Origin: Austropuccinia psidii
Lineage: Eukaryota; Basidiomycota; Pucciniomycetes; Pucciniales; Sphaerophragmiaceae
Reading direction: 5' to 3'
Length of the DNA: 64,000 bases
NCBI GenBank assembly: GCA_023105745.1
Contig: JALGQZ010000018.1
Location: 13,879,773-13,943,772 of the forward strand
Part shown: in pieces, positions 47,970 to 58,656 of the stretch
Position numbering within the stretch: position 1 is the first letter of the stretch
Layout of the letters: every line of letters begins with the position of its first letter
The notes under the pieces: model-generated
Told to the model about the DNA's origin: nothing
The model's database searches: none
Seen by the model: the letters and a program-made list of their open reading frames with translations, nothing else
Program-made: the position numbers and the translations under genes

Positions 47970-49784
47970 TGTGAGCCTTAGAGGTAATTTCATATACCCA
48001 AAAGACCACAAATACAAAATTAACATATTAATATAAATAAAATAAATTTATTTATATTATTAAAATAGAAATCAAAATATAAATATAAAATTATATTCAA
48101 AATAAAAAAATTAATTACAATTTAAAAATAAAATTACATTAAATTTTGGAATTATAAAATTACATTTATACTTGAAAAAATTGAGTAAAAATTAAATTTT
48201 AACAAAATTGTAAAAAATAAATAAATTTGGAAAAAAAGTTAAATAAAAATTATTATAACTTTTTATCCAATAAATAAACATATAAAAATTATTCCACCAT
48301 TGGATTCCTCATAAAAAATCAGGTGGGGTCACCTCTGAGTGAAATTCTTGTAGCTCAACTCTAAATAAGCTTAAATTAAGTTTTTAGTATTTTCAATACA
48401 AAAGTTGAAAATCCTCAAAACTTTAATTTAATTCACACCACATGTGGTGTTAACCATCAATTTTTGTGTTAAAATTGAGGTGTTGTGTTTAGTTTAGAAG
48501 TTATGAGGAATTGAAGTATTTTCAGTTGAATTCAATTGAAATGTCAAAATGTGCGCGTGTATTACATAAGTGAACTTTGATTTAAATATGAGATATCAAT
48601 TATTAATGTATTGTACTGTACAATGCAATTGAATTACATATGTAAATTATAAGTATAATACATGATGAGGAATTAAAGGAAAAATAAATTGGAAAGATTA
48701 AATTTGGGGGGAAAAGGAACTCCAGCTCTGAGGGGGAGCTAGACCCCCAAAATCCTTGCTGAAAGGAGTGGGATGCTAAAATTCACGCAAAAGTTCATCA
48801 CTTTTGGCCTGGAATTGAGTTACAGGGTCTGTGGACTCAATTGATGATGAGGTTTTGATACCAACTGGGGTAGTTTTAGCTGTTGCCAAGAGGGTAAAAC
48901 TACTCTTAAGATAAAACCATCAAATTAAAAACAGTTTTAACTGGTTTCTACATCTCTTACACACATTCTGACGTGTTTTGAAGGCTCTAAACCAGGTATT
49001 TCTATAGTAATGCCTGATTTAAGGGTCTAAAATGGCTTAAACCAGCCCTTTTTGGTCTAAATCAGGGTTCAATGATGCCATAATTGGCTTTTCTGTTGTC
49101 AGACTGTTTTTCACGACTGACAAGAGTAAGTTTTACTTTTGGAGTAAGAGAATTGATGGCTATAAAAGAATGTCTTCTTTGCCCCACTTTTCTCTTCATG
49201 TTGGAATCTTTTCCTTTTATAATTAGTTCAAACATTGTTAAACCAATCAATAAGAGATTCCAACCACCTTTATTAAATCATTTTAAACCCTTTAACCATG
49301 TGAAAAAATTGTTATAATAATTGTTTGTAACTCTTATAATTATTTTTACCCCTGAACCACCCCAAAAGTGAATTAAAGCATCTTTCATCACTGTAAGCTT
49401 TGTCACTTTGTTTCCAAATTCACTCTGGTCACTTTTGGGAGTGTTTTCTCTTTAATATTCTTTTTAAATACTCTGTTCTTTAATGAATTGCTTGCAGTTC
49501 TTTGCTCAATTAATTCCAATGGAAATTGCTCTTGAAGAAATTTCTTTTGTAGCCTTAAATATCTCTTGTAGAGTATTTTTAAATAAATTTTTATTGTTGG
49601 TAAAACAATAGATCTTTATAATATTATTGTTTTATACTAATAAAGTTATAAACAATAGAATTGGCATGGTTTCTCTTAAAAATAATATTTCTTACTATTT
49701 TTAATTGATTTTTACCTTATACAAATTTTGAGGACAGGAAAAGTACTTGATTTTTTAATCAAAGTTTCATATCCACACCTTACA
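47970..49784 (+). repeat. Copy 2 5' LTR
   Basis: 1815 bp, TGTGAG...CTTACA. TATA box at 49161 and palindrome at 48435-48450 are kept. A 77-codon frame across the TATA region (49084-49317) recurs in the 3' LTR and is not considered a gene. Confidence 0.95.
49161..49168 (+). promoter_or_regulatory. TATA box of copy 2 5' LTR
   Basis: TATAAAAG at the same LTR position as in copy 1. Confidence 0.55.
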
Positions 49785-49803
49785 TTTGGGGGCCCAGCCG
49801 TGA
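49785..49803 (+). promoter_or_regulatory. Putative primer-binding site of copy 2
   Basis: Identical 19 nt to copy 1, starting directly after the LTR. Confidence 0.5.
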
Positions 49804-50020
49804 TATTTTACCTGTGACATATTTTTTTACTCTTTTCAATTTTTTTTTCTTATATTGAAAAATTTCAAAACATATAAAAAATACTTATAATTCAAAAAAT
49901 CCATAAAAAATATTTTTTTTTTCATATTATAAGCGAGGCTTATATTTTTATTTCTTTTTTGAAATATCCTTTTTTTTACTTAATTAATTGGTTTTTTCAT
50001 TAATTTTAGTGTCTGACAAC

Positions 50021-50921
50021 ATGGTAAGACAAGAAAACATCGAAACAGCCTCAACAGTCACCAGCATTATTCCTGCCAATACTATTAATTCAGACCATAA
50101 TAGTACTGTTATTGTGACTTAAAATAACCAACCTGAACCAACATCTTCTGAATTGATTAACTTGGCCATAAGTAATACCCTTCAAAAAGCTAAGAATTCG
50201 GCCAATAGTAAGTTTTTTGATGTGAAAATACTATTTTAAGCCTTTTTAACCATAATAATGCCTTCAACCAGGTCAGGAGCCAGCTATAACCCCTCAAGCA
50301 GCTTCCAAAAAGGTAATAGACGTGATTATGGCAGAGGCCAATCAGGTACAGAAGGAAAAGGGTCAGTTGATGACTTCCAAACAGCTAAATTGGGTCATTC
50401 TGAAGCTGATAATACCATTTTACCTTTAAAAAGAGCTGACACCGCCACAACAAGCCTCTGTGGACATATACAAAGCCAGCCACAGTGCATACAACAATGC
50501 ACTCCAATTCAAGGAGTACCAGATCCTTGCAGACCTGTGGAAAAATTGCATGAATTCTTACCTGACAGTAAGAAAATTCTTGGGCCATCCCAACACTTGC
50601 AAATTGCTCAATGGATGGCATCCATTGATGGAGAAGAAAAACATGATGCTTTTGACACTAGAATGGAGGAAAGGCAACCCTTCACCACCAAAGCAAGTGC
50701 CAAAAACAGCCCCAGTGACCAGCAGCAGAAATTCCAACGTGAAAAAGCAGCCACAAGTTCCAAACAAGGGCAAAGGGAAGGCACCAGCCCCCAAGCCTTA
50801 CAGCCAAGGATACAAAATTCCAAAGATTCAGCAGGATGCCATGGAAAATGTATTTCAGATGGCCAGAACCATGATGGAATTACAGAAGAAGGAGGAAGCC
50901 AGATTAAGATTCCAGAAATGA
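50021..50921 (+). pseudogene. ORF1 of gypsy copy 2, two exons (50021-50207, 50272-50921), two stops
   Basis: Keeps the ATG start (MVRQENIE...) that copy 1 has lost, both splice sites and the terminal ATGA overlap with gag-pol (TGA 50919-50921, ATG 50918). Two CAA to TAA changes break it: 50120-50122 in exon 1 and 50427-50429 in exon 2. After the second stop the frame is open to the end (50460-50921). The overlapping frame is undamaged here, the reverse of the state in copy 1. Confidence 0.6.
50208..50271 (+). other. 64-nt intron in ORF1 of copy 2
   Basis: Same GTAAGT donor, TTTTTAACC branch-like stretch and AACCAG acceptor as in copy 1. Internal bases differ at several places while the splice sites do not. 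The ATG of the alternative frame is at 50258. Confidence 0.65.
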
Positions 50922-51574
50922 TTTCTGATATATTTGATTCCATCCCAGAGTTGTATAATGCTATAAATGACTTGAAAAAACATCTTTCTGATAAAAATGA
51001 AACCATTTGTAGCAACATTAAAACAAACAACCTGAGTCTGTGCCAAATTAATGAAACACTTATGTGTTTTGAGAAAGTTTTAAGAACAATTAAAATTTCC
51101 AATAATGATAATTCTTTTGGCAATAAAAGAAATGAACAATCTGCCATTATTAATGAATTAACAGATAAATATTCTAAATTCAATATTGATGACATAATTG
51201 AAACAAGAATTAAACAAGCCATAAATATTATCAAAATAGCTAACAAGAAAGTCCTTGATGACATTTCAAATTCATTTACTGAAGTAAAGACATATACCAT
51301 TGCCTTGAAAAAGTGTTTTGATGCTTCACAAGAAGAAGTATCAAAATTATCAATGAAATTGAATCAATTCACTGCTGATAATACAAGACGGACAGAGTTA
51401 TGGCAAGAACTGACACATAAAGAAGACATGTATAAAATTGAAGTAATAAATTTAATCCAAGGCTTCCAACATGAATACAGAAATTCCCAAAGGTGTAGCA
51501 ACAGTAAAATGAATGATATTGAACAAATACTGAACACCTTACCAAGAATGTCTACACCTCTGAATCAAGAATGA
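50258..51574 (+). CDS. Alternative frame fused to the gag N-terminus in copy 2 (438 aa, truncated by frameshift)
   Basis: From the ATG in the intron, the MPSTRSG frame runs 220 codons across ORF1 exon 2 and continues through the gag-pol ATG (50918) into the coiled-coil region of gag. It ends when a single-base insertion near 51569 shifts it into TGA 51572-51574. This shows directly that the alternative frame and gag-pol are one open frame when undamaged. Whether the extension is translated is unknown; it is low-complexity (Ser, Gln, Lys) with no domain. Confidence 0.45.
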   Translation: MPSTRSGASYNPSSSFQKGNRRDYGRGQSGTEGKGSVDDFQTAKLGHSEADNTILPLKRADTATTSLCGHIQSQPQCIQQCTPIQGVPDPCRPVEKLHEFLPDSKKILGPSQHLQIAQWMASIDGEEKHDAFDTRMEERQPFTTKASAKNSPSDQQQKFQREKAATSSKQGQREGTSPQALQPRIQNSKDSAGCHGKCISDGQNHDGITEEGGSQIKIPEMISDIFDSIPELYNAINDLKKHLSDKNETICSNIKTNNLSLCQINETLMCFEKVLRTIKISNNDNSFGNKRNEQSAIINELTDKYSKFNIDDIIETRIKQAINIIKIANKKVLDDISNSFTEVKTYTIALKKCFDASQEEVSKLSMKLNQFTADNTRRTELWQELTHKEDMYKIEVINLIQGFQHEYRNSQRCSNSKMNDIEQILNTLPRMSTPLNQE

Positions 51575-54500
51575 GGGCACAAGAATTCCAAGTCCACAAG
51601 TATTGGATCCTGATAATTCACAGTTAAAAAACAAATTATCCACTCCTTTTCATAACATGGAACAATCAATGGGCCAAGCACTCTTGAAAGAAGTTCCAAA
51701 ACTTAAAGAATGGCCTCACTTAAGTGGTGAAGGAGAGTATGACCATATGGAATTCATTAGAGGTATTGACATGATCAAAGAGGATTTTGAATTACCAGAC
51801 ATATTGGTAACAGCCATATTTAACACCTTTTTTACCAGATCAGCTCACAGATGGTACATAAAAATAAGACAAGCACATGGACACCAGAGTTGGACTTGGT
51901 GGAAAACCCAAATCATTAACAAATGGGCAAATAATGCTTGCAGGTTTAAAGTTGAAACAGCCTTTGAATCTTCCAAATTTAATGCTGATAAAGACAAAGC
52001 TTTACCATGGTTTTGCCAACAAAAAGACAGATTAACAGCATTATATCTAGACATGTCAGAATTTATGATCCATAGAAAGATTCTGAGACAATCTGGAGGT
52101 GACTTAGAGCATGCTTTCAAAAGCAGGACTACTGAACAATCTTCAGAAGAAGAAATTATCAATATTAGAGGAAGTAACCACCAGAACCAAAATTGGTTCT
52201 AGTAGGGTGAATCTCAAAACAAGGTTTAATACACCTTGGAAAGATTCTGGGGACAAAAACCCCAAAGGAAATTCTAGTAATATGAAGTATAAATCTGCAG
52301 ATACAGTCAGAAAGTGCCATATTTGCCAAAGCACCACCCATTTGGCAAATACATGTCCAAAAAGGGGGAAAATCAATGGAATTGACATTGAAAAGGAACC
52401 TGATGTTGAAAAAGAGGACATAATTGAAGAAAATTCAGATGATAAGTCATCAATATTTTCTGAATCCTCAAAAGATATATAAAATATCAATGCGACTTTT
52501 GACATCATGGAATCTTATTCCCACTTACCACAATTGAGCAATGGTCAACTTAATTTATCAAAAGTTCAAGATGCACAAGTTATGAAAACAAAACCAAACA
52601 GGGGAAAAGGCTATACAGCTGGTAACTCCTGTATAACAGAAGTGGTGATTGACAACAAGCCCACCAAAATTTTGCTTGACCCAGGAGCCTTCTGCTCTTG
52701 TGTTTGAAAATCTTTTCTTAAGACTTGTGTACCAAATTTTGAAGACCAATTGTTACCAATTGATGGTATAAAATTCAACAGTGCAAGTAACCCAATGAAA
52801 GCATTAGGAATATTTGAGACCAATGTCATATTCCCACACATAAATGGGAATTTAAGAATCACAGTTGAATTTGTTGTTATTGAAAATTGCTCTAGTACCC
52901 ATTTTATATTGGGAAATGATTATTTAATCATGTATGGGATAGATTTACATAATAACAAAGACAGATACTTTACTATTGGAGACGATAAGCGCCAAAAATT
53001 TGCCTTTTTACTATTTAAAAGACAAATTACAGTAAACAAAGTATCACCAGTCAACTTAGAGTTAGAGAAATTCAAATCTGAACAGTTAAATGAGGCTGAA
53101 ATAAGCCTTCATCTGACTGATAAACAAGAAAATGAACTTTCTTCCCTTTTATATGACCACAGAGGAGCATTTGCTTCAGACAAAGAACCTCTAGGAGCAA
53201 TTATTGGTCATGAAGTTGACATCATTCTTAACATTGAGAGACCTTATCCACCACTCTTAAAAAGACCTGCATATCCATCAAGTCCAAAATCAAGAGAAGC
53301 TCTAGAAATTCATATCAAAGAACTTCTGGACCTTGGTTTAATAAGAAAAGTAGGCCAAAATGAAGAAGTATAAATAACTACACCAGTCATAGTGGCATGG
53401 CATAATGGAAAATCCAGAATTGTTGGGGACTTTAGAGCTCTGAACACTTACACTTTTCCAGACAGATACCCAATACCAAAAATCCAAATTGCCCTTACTC
53501 AAATATCTCAAGCAGTGTATATAACCACTATGGATGCCCTCAAAGGATTCCATCAAAATGTGGTGACACCAAGAGCAAGAAAATACTTGAGAATCATTGT
53601 TCATTGTGGAGTGTATGAATACTTGAGGATGCCCTTTGGTATCAAAAATGCACCTTCACACTTCCAAAGAATGATGAATGAAATCTTCCCTGAAGAACTC
53701 TCAGAGGGATGGTTAACCATTTACATTGATGACATTATTGTCTGTTCCAAGACTTGGGAAGAGCACATGTACAGATTGTCCAGAGTTTTGATGAAAATTC
53801 AATCAGTAAGCATGAAAATCTCCTTGAAGAAATTTCATTTTGTATTTAAAGAACTTAAACGACTAGGACATGTTGTATCTGGTTTGTCCCTTGGAATTGA
53901 TAAAAACAAAGTTGCAGCAGTATTGCTAAAACCCATGCCTCAGAATAAGAAGGAAATTCAGTCATTCTTAGGTTTTGCAGGATACTACAGGAAACACATT
54001 AAAGATTTTGCATCCATAGCAAGACCACTTTATAAATTGTGTCACAAAGACACAGTATTTGAAATGACTGTTGACAGAGTCAAAGCTTTTGAGTCTCTAA
54101 GAGAAGCCTTGACCACTGCTCCACTCTTACTTATTACAGACTTTAAATTACCTTTCAAACTGTATTTTGATGCATCAGGGGATGGACTGGGTTCTGCACT
54201 TCACCAAGTTCAGATCATAAATGATAAACCTGTAGAAGGACCAATATGTTTCATATCCAGGCAAATCAAACCAACTGAAGCCAGATATGGAGCCAGCCAA
54301 ATGGAATGTCTTTGTCTTGTCTGGGCCTTGAAAAAATTAAACTACTTCTTGGAGGGATGCATTTTTGAGGTGATAACAGATTTTACAGCTGTCAAATCAC
54401 TTTTAAATATGAAAACACCCAACAGACATATGCTCAGATGGCAAATAGCCATACAAGAATACAGAGGAAATATGACTATTGTTCATAAGGATGGGAACAT

Positions 54501-56181
54501 TCATAAGAATGCAGATGGACTAAGCAGATGGCCATTACCAAATAATATTGATAATCCTGCTTATGTGCCAGAAGAAGCTTCATCACAAATTCCAATAGAA
54601 GGAATAAGTGTTACAGACTTGAACACCACCTTCTTTGAGGAAGTCAGATGTAGTTACACTCAAGACAAGAATTGTAGCATCTTATGCCAATTACTTAACA
54701 AAGACTGTAAAGACAACTCTCTAATAAATGCCTTTGATGAATTATGGAGAAACTCTTATGATGAAGGAAGATTTCACCTACTGGATGGTATAATTTACCA
54801 CAGAACCAAGCACACATGTGTCATGACAGTTGTAGACAGGTCATTAATCAATCTTGTACTGAAAGAATACCAGGATAGCCCCTTTTCAGGACATCTGTCT
54901 GAAGACAGAACAAGAGAGAAGGTAAAGACCTGCATATGGTGGCCAATGTGGCAGAAAGATGTTGCAGAGTATTTCAAAAGCTGTGACAGATGCCAAAAGG
55001 CAAATAAATCCACTGGCAAGAGACTTGGAAATATGATAAAACTCCAAGAACCAAGCAGACTTTGGGAAATTGTCCATATGGATTGGGTAACTGGCCTACC
55101 ACCAGGAGGTGACAGAAGTTATAATGCTTGCCTAGTAATTGTGGACAGATTCAGTAAAACTCCAATCTTTTTACCATGTCACAAAGATGATACGGCCATG
55201 GATACAGCTCTTCTGATATGGAATAGAGTAGTATCATGGACTGGGATATTTACAAATATCATTAGTGATAGGGATCCCAAATTCACTTAAGCACTATGGA
55301 CAAATCTTCACCAATTATTTGGCACTAAACTGTCTTTCTCTACAGCCTACCACCCAAAAACTGATGGCCTGGCTGAAAGGATGATCCAAACCTTAGAGGA
55401 CATGGTGAGAAGATTTTTTGCATATGGCCTTGAATTCAAAGATTGTGATGGATTTACCCATGATTGGTGTACTCTGTTGCCAGCACTGGAATTAGAATAT
55501 AAAACATCAATCCATGCCAGTACCAATCAGACTCCTGCTATTCTAGAAAAAGGATGGAACCCCAAGTTACCCCAAGATTCCTTGAGGAAAGACTTAATTT
55601 AAATACATCCCACAGCTGCTAGCTTCAAAGGAATGCTAGACAAAGCTATAAAGCATGCAGTAAGGTGCATGGAGGACTCTTTTTCATATGCTAAAGACAA
55701 ATGGGATAAATCACATGCAACTCCAGATTTCAAAGTGGGGGACCTAGTTCTTGTATCCACCACTAACTTCAATAACATCAAAGGATGTAAAAAGTTGAAA
55801 GACTCCTTTGCACAACCTTTTGTGATTAAGGCCCTCCATGGATAAAATGCTGTTGAAGTAGAGTTATCTGAAGAACTTAGCAATAATCATCCTACATTTC
55901 CAGTGAGCTTGATAAAGCCATATAAATCTAGTGATGCTGAGAAATTTCCCTTGAGGAATAAGATTCCCCAAGTTATACCTCCTATTGAGACATCTGGTAC
56001 TAAGAAAATTACCAAAGTTCTTAGAGAAAGGAAATTAAGAACCAAAAAAGTAAGGGAATACCTTTTTAGGTACAGTGACCCAACTTGTGAAGATGAATGG
56101 TTAGAAGAAAAAGATATACCAGAATCTACCAAACTCCTCAGGAGATTCAGACACACTAGAAACACCAATATTACAAAGTAA
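50918..56181 (+). pseudogene. gag-pol of gypsy copy 2, inactivated
   Basis: Collinear with the copy 1 polyprotein and recognisable throughout: CCHC knuckle ([14 protein letters not shown]), DPGA protease, YIDD reverse transcriptase, RNase H, integrase and chromodomain-like tail. Breaks: +1 nt near 51569, -2 nt near 52164, TAA 52480-52482, TGA 52705-52707, TAA 53371-53373, TAA 55288-55290, TAA 55600-55602 and TAA 55843-55845. Five of the six stops are G to T changes (GAA to TAA or GGA to TGA) relative to copy 1, and one is C to A. The second integrase zinc-binding Cys pair is also damaged (Cys to Phe). The longest open piece, 53392-55290, still covers RT through the integrase core. Confidence 0.95.
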
Positions 56182-56192
56182 TATTCTTTTTT

Positions 56193-56204
56193 AGGGGGAG
56201 GGGA
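56193..56204 (+). promoter_or_regulatory. Polypurine tract of copy 2
   Basis: AGGGGGAGGGGA directly before the 3' LTR. Confidence 0.8.
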
Positions 56205-58007
56205 TGTGAGCCTTAGAGGTAATTTCATATACCCAAAAGACCACAAATACAAAATTAACATATTAATATAAATAAAATAAATTTATTTATATTATTAGAA
56301 TAGAAATAGAAGTATAAAAATAAAATTATATTCAAAATAAAAAAATTAATTACAATTTAAAAATAAAATTACATTAAATTTTGGAATTATAAAATTACAT
56401 TTATACTTGAAAAAATTGAGTAAAAATTAAATTTTAACAAAATTGTAAAAAATAAATAAATTTGGAAAAAAAGTTAAATAAAAATTAATATAGCTTTTTA
56501 TCCAATAAATAAACATATAAAAATTATTCCACCATTGGATTCCTCATAAAAAATCAGGTGGGGTCACCTCTGAGTGAAATTCTTGTAACTCAACTCTAAA
56601 CATGCTTAAATTAAGCTTTTAGTATTTTCAATACAAAAGTTGAAAATCCTCAAAACTTTAATTTAATTCACACCACATGTGGTGTTAACCATCAATTTTT
56701 GTGTTAAAATTGAGGTGTTGTGTTTAGTTTGGAAGTTATGAGGAATTGAAGTATTTTCAGTTGAATTCAATTGAAATGTCAAAATGTGTGCGTGTATTAC
56801 ATAAGTGAACTTTGATTTAAATATGAGGTATCAATTATTACTGTATTTTACTGTACAATTCAATTGAATTACATATGTAAATTATAAGTATAATACATGA
56901 TGAGGAATTAAAGGAAAAATAAATTGGAAAGATTAAATTTGGGGGGGAAAAGGAACTCCAGCTCTAAGGGGGAGCTAGACCCCCAAAATCCTTGCTGACA
57001 GGCGTGGGATGTCAAAATTCACGCAAAAGTTCATCACTTTTGGCCTGGAATTGAGTTACAGGGTCTGTGGACTCAATTGATGATGAGGTTTTGATACCAA
57101 CTGGGGTAGTTTTAGCTGTTGCCAAGAGGTTAAAACTACTCTTAAGATAAAGCCATCATAGTAAAAACAGGTTTAACTGGTTTCTAATCCTCTTACACAC
57201 ATTCTGACGTGTTTTGAAAGCTCTAAACCAGGTATTTCTATAGTGATGGCTGATTTAAGGGTCTAAAATGGCTAAAAATGGCTTAAACCAGCCCTTTTTG
57301 GTGTAAATCAGGGTTCAATTATGCCATAATTGGCTTTTCTGTTGTCAGACTGTTTTTCACGACTGACAAGAGTAAATTTTACTTTTGGAGTAAGAGAATT
57401 GATGGCTATAAAAGAATGTCTTCTTTGCCCCACTTTTCTCTTAATGTTAGAATCTTTTCCTTTTATGATTAGTTTAAACATTGTTAAACCAATCAATAAG
57501 AGATTCCAACCACCTTTATCAAATCATTTTAAACCTTTTAACCACGTGAAAAAACCATTATAATCATTTTTACCCCTGAACCACCCCAAAAGTGAATTAA
57601 AGCATCTTTCATCACTGTAAACTTTGTCACTTTGTTTCCAAAGTCACTCTGGTCACTTTTGGGCCTGTTTTCTCTTTAATATTCTTTTTAAATACTCTGT
57701 TCTTTAATTAATTGCTTGCAGTTCTTTGCTCAATTAATTCCAATTGAAATTGCTCTTGATGAAATTTCTTTTGTAGCCTTAAATATCTCTTGTAGAGTAT
57801 TTTTGGATAACTTTTTATTGTTGGTAAAACAATAAATCTTTATAATATTATTGTTTTATACTAATAAATTTATAAACAATAAAATTAGTGTGTTTTCTCT
57901 TAAAAATAATATTTCTTACTATTTTAATTGATTTTTACCTTATACAAATTTTGAGGACAGGAAAAGTACTTGATTTTTTAATAAAAGTTTCATATCCACA
58001 CCTTACA
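56205..58007 (+). repeat. Copy 2 3' LTR
   Basis: 1803 bp. It lacks about 22 bp in the CATTATAATCATT region (near 57560) relative to the 5' LTR but has an extra GCTAAAAATG unit. TATA box 57407; palindrome 56670-56685. Confidence 0.95.
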
Positions 58008-58012
58008 AATTC
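58008..58012 (+). repeat. Target-site duplication of copy 2, right, AATTC
   Basis: Matches 47965-47969. On the minus strand it belongs to the LTR of copy 3. Confidence 0.93.
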
Positions 58013-58633
58013 CAATCATCTGATTCAATTTATCAAGAATGAACTATACTCATATTTCTCATATATATCTCTATGAAAGTTTTACAGTAAAAACTATCAA
58101 TATTACTACTTTATTTGTAGATTTAAGCCCACCTATGTATTACACATTCACAGCTTGATAGCTTTTATTAAATTCTCTAAACTTTTCCTAGCCTTTGAGA
58201 TACACATAATACATAATGTTAACACAAAGAATTATGGGAGCTGGAAAATTTGGCTTTATTAGAAGAAAATTCTTATGAGTTTTGGTTTATCATATTTTAA
58301 AACCTGAAAACTCAATTTGAGATTATTTGAAGCTAACCTACAGAAATCTACCCAGAGGTAACCCAGAGTTAAATTTCATGAGTAATCAAAATCAAAATTC
58401 AATTCATGTTTTTTTTCAAAAAAATAATTCTTCAATATTTTCAATAAATTAAGTTTTCTAAGAAAAAAATTATTTCTTATTTTTCCTTAATTTTATTTAT
58501 TTTTTTTCAAATTATGTATTTATCTCAAGTTTATTGGGATAATTGAAGAAATATTAAGAAAAAATGAATTTTACAAATTATAATTTCATATTTGTGGTAT
58601 TTTTGATAGCTTAAAGTACCTTCAGGGTTCACA
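58008..58633 (-). repeat. Old gypsy copy 3, 3' LTR, proximal part (minus strand)
   Basis: Read on the minus strand it begins TGTGAACCCTGAAGGTA at 58633, the counterpart of TGTGAGCCTTAGAGGTA. It then follows the LTR collinearly: an AT-rich part, GGTTACCTCTGGGTAGATTT for GGTCACCTCTGAGTGAAATT, TTTGTGTTAA, GTGTAATACATA for GTGTATTACATA, and an AATTGAA stretch just before copy 2. Identity is low but the order of blocks is unmistakable. Confidence 0.8.
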
Positions 58634-58646
58634 AGCCCTCCCATTC
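58634..58646 (-). promoter_or_regulatory. Decayed polypurine tract of copy 3
   Basis: GAATGGGAGGGCT on the minus strand, between the gag-pol stop and the LTR, aligns with the polypurine tract of copies 1 and 2. Confidence 0.6.
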
Positions 58647-58656
58647 ACAAGGAATA

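Larger units (their letters stand above)
47970..58007 (+). mobile_element. Ty3/gypsy LTR retrotransposon, copy 2 (10,038 bp, coding region broken)
   Basis: Same family and orientation as copy 1: LTRs 47970-49784 and 56205-58007, primer-binding site, ORF1 with intron, gag-pol and polypurine tract, all collinear. The LTRs differ by about 50 substitutions plus a ~22-bp and a 10-bp length change by hand count, so it is older than copy 1. gag-pol has two frameshifts and six in-frame stops; ORF1 has two stops. It is inserted in the 3' LTR of the minus-strand copy 3. Confidence 0.97.

Noticed and set aside
49084..49317. 77-codon ORF in the copy 2 LTRs (also 57330-57563)
   Set aside because: It spans the TATA and presumed transcription start region, exists only because the two LTRs are duplicates, and has no recognisable product.
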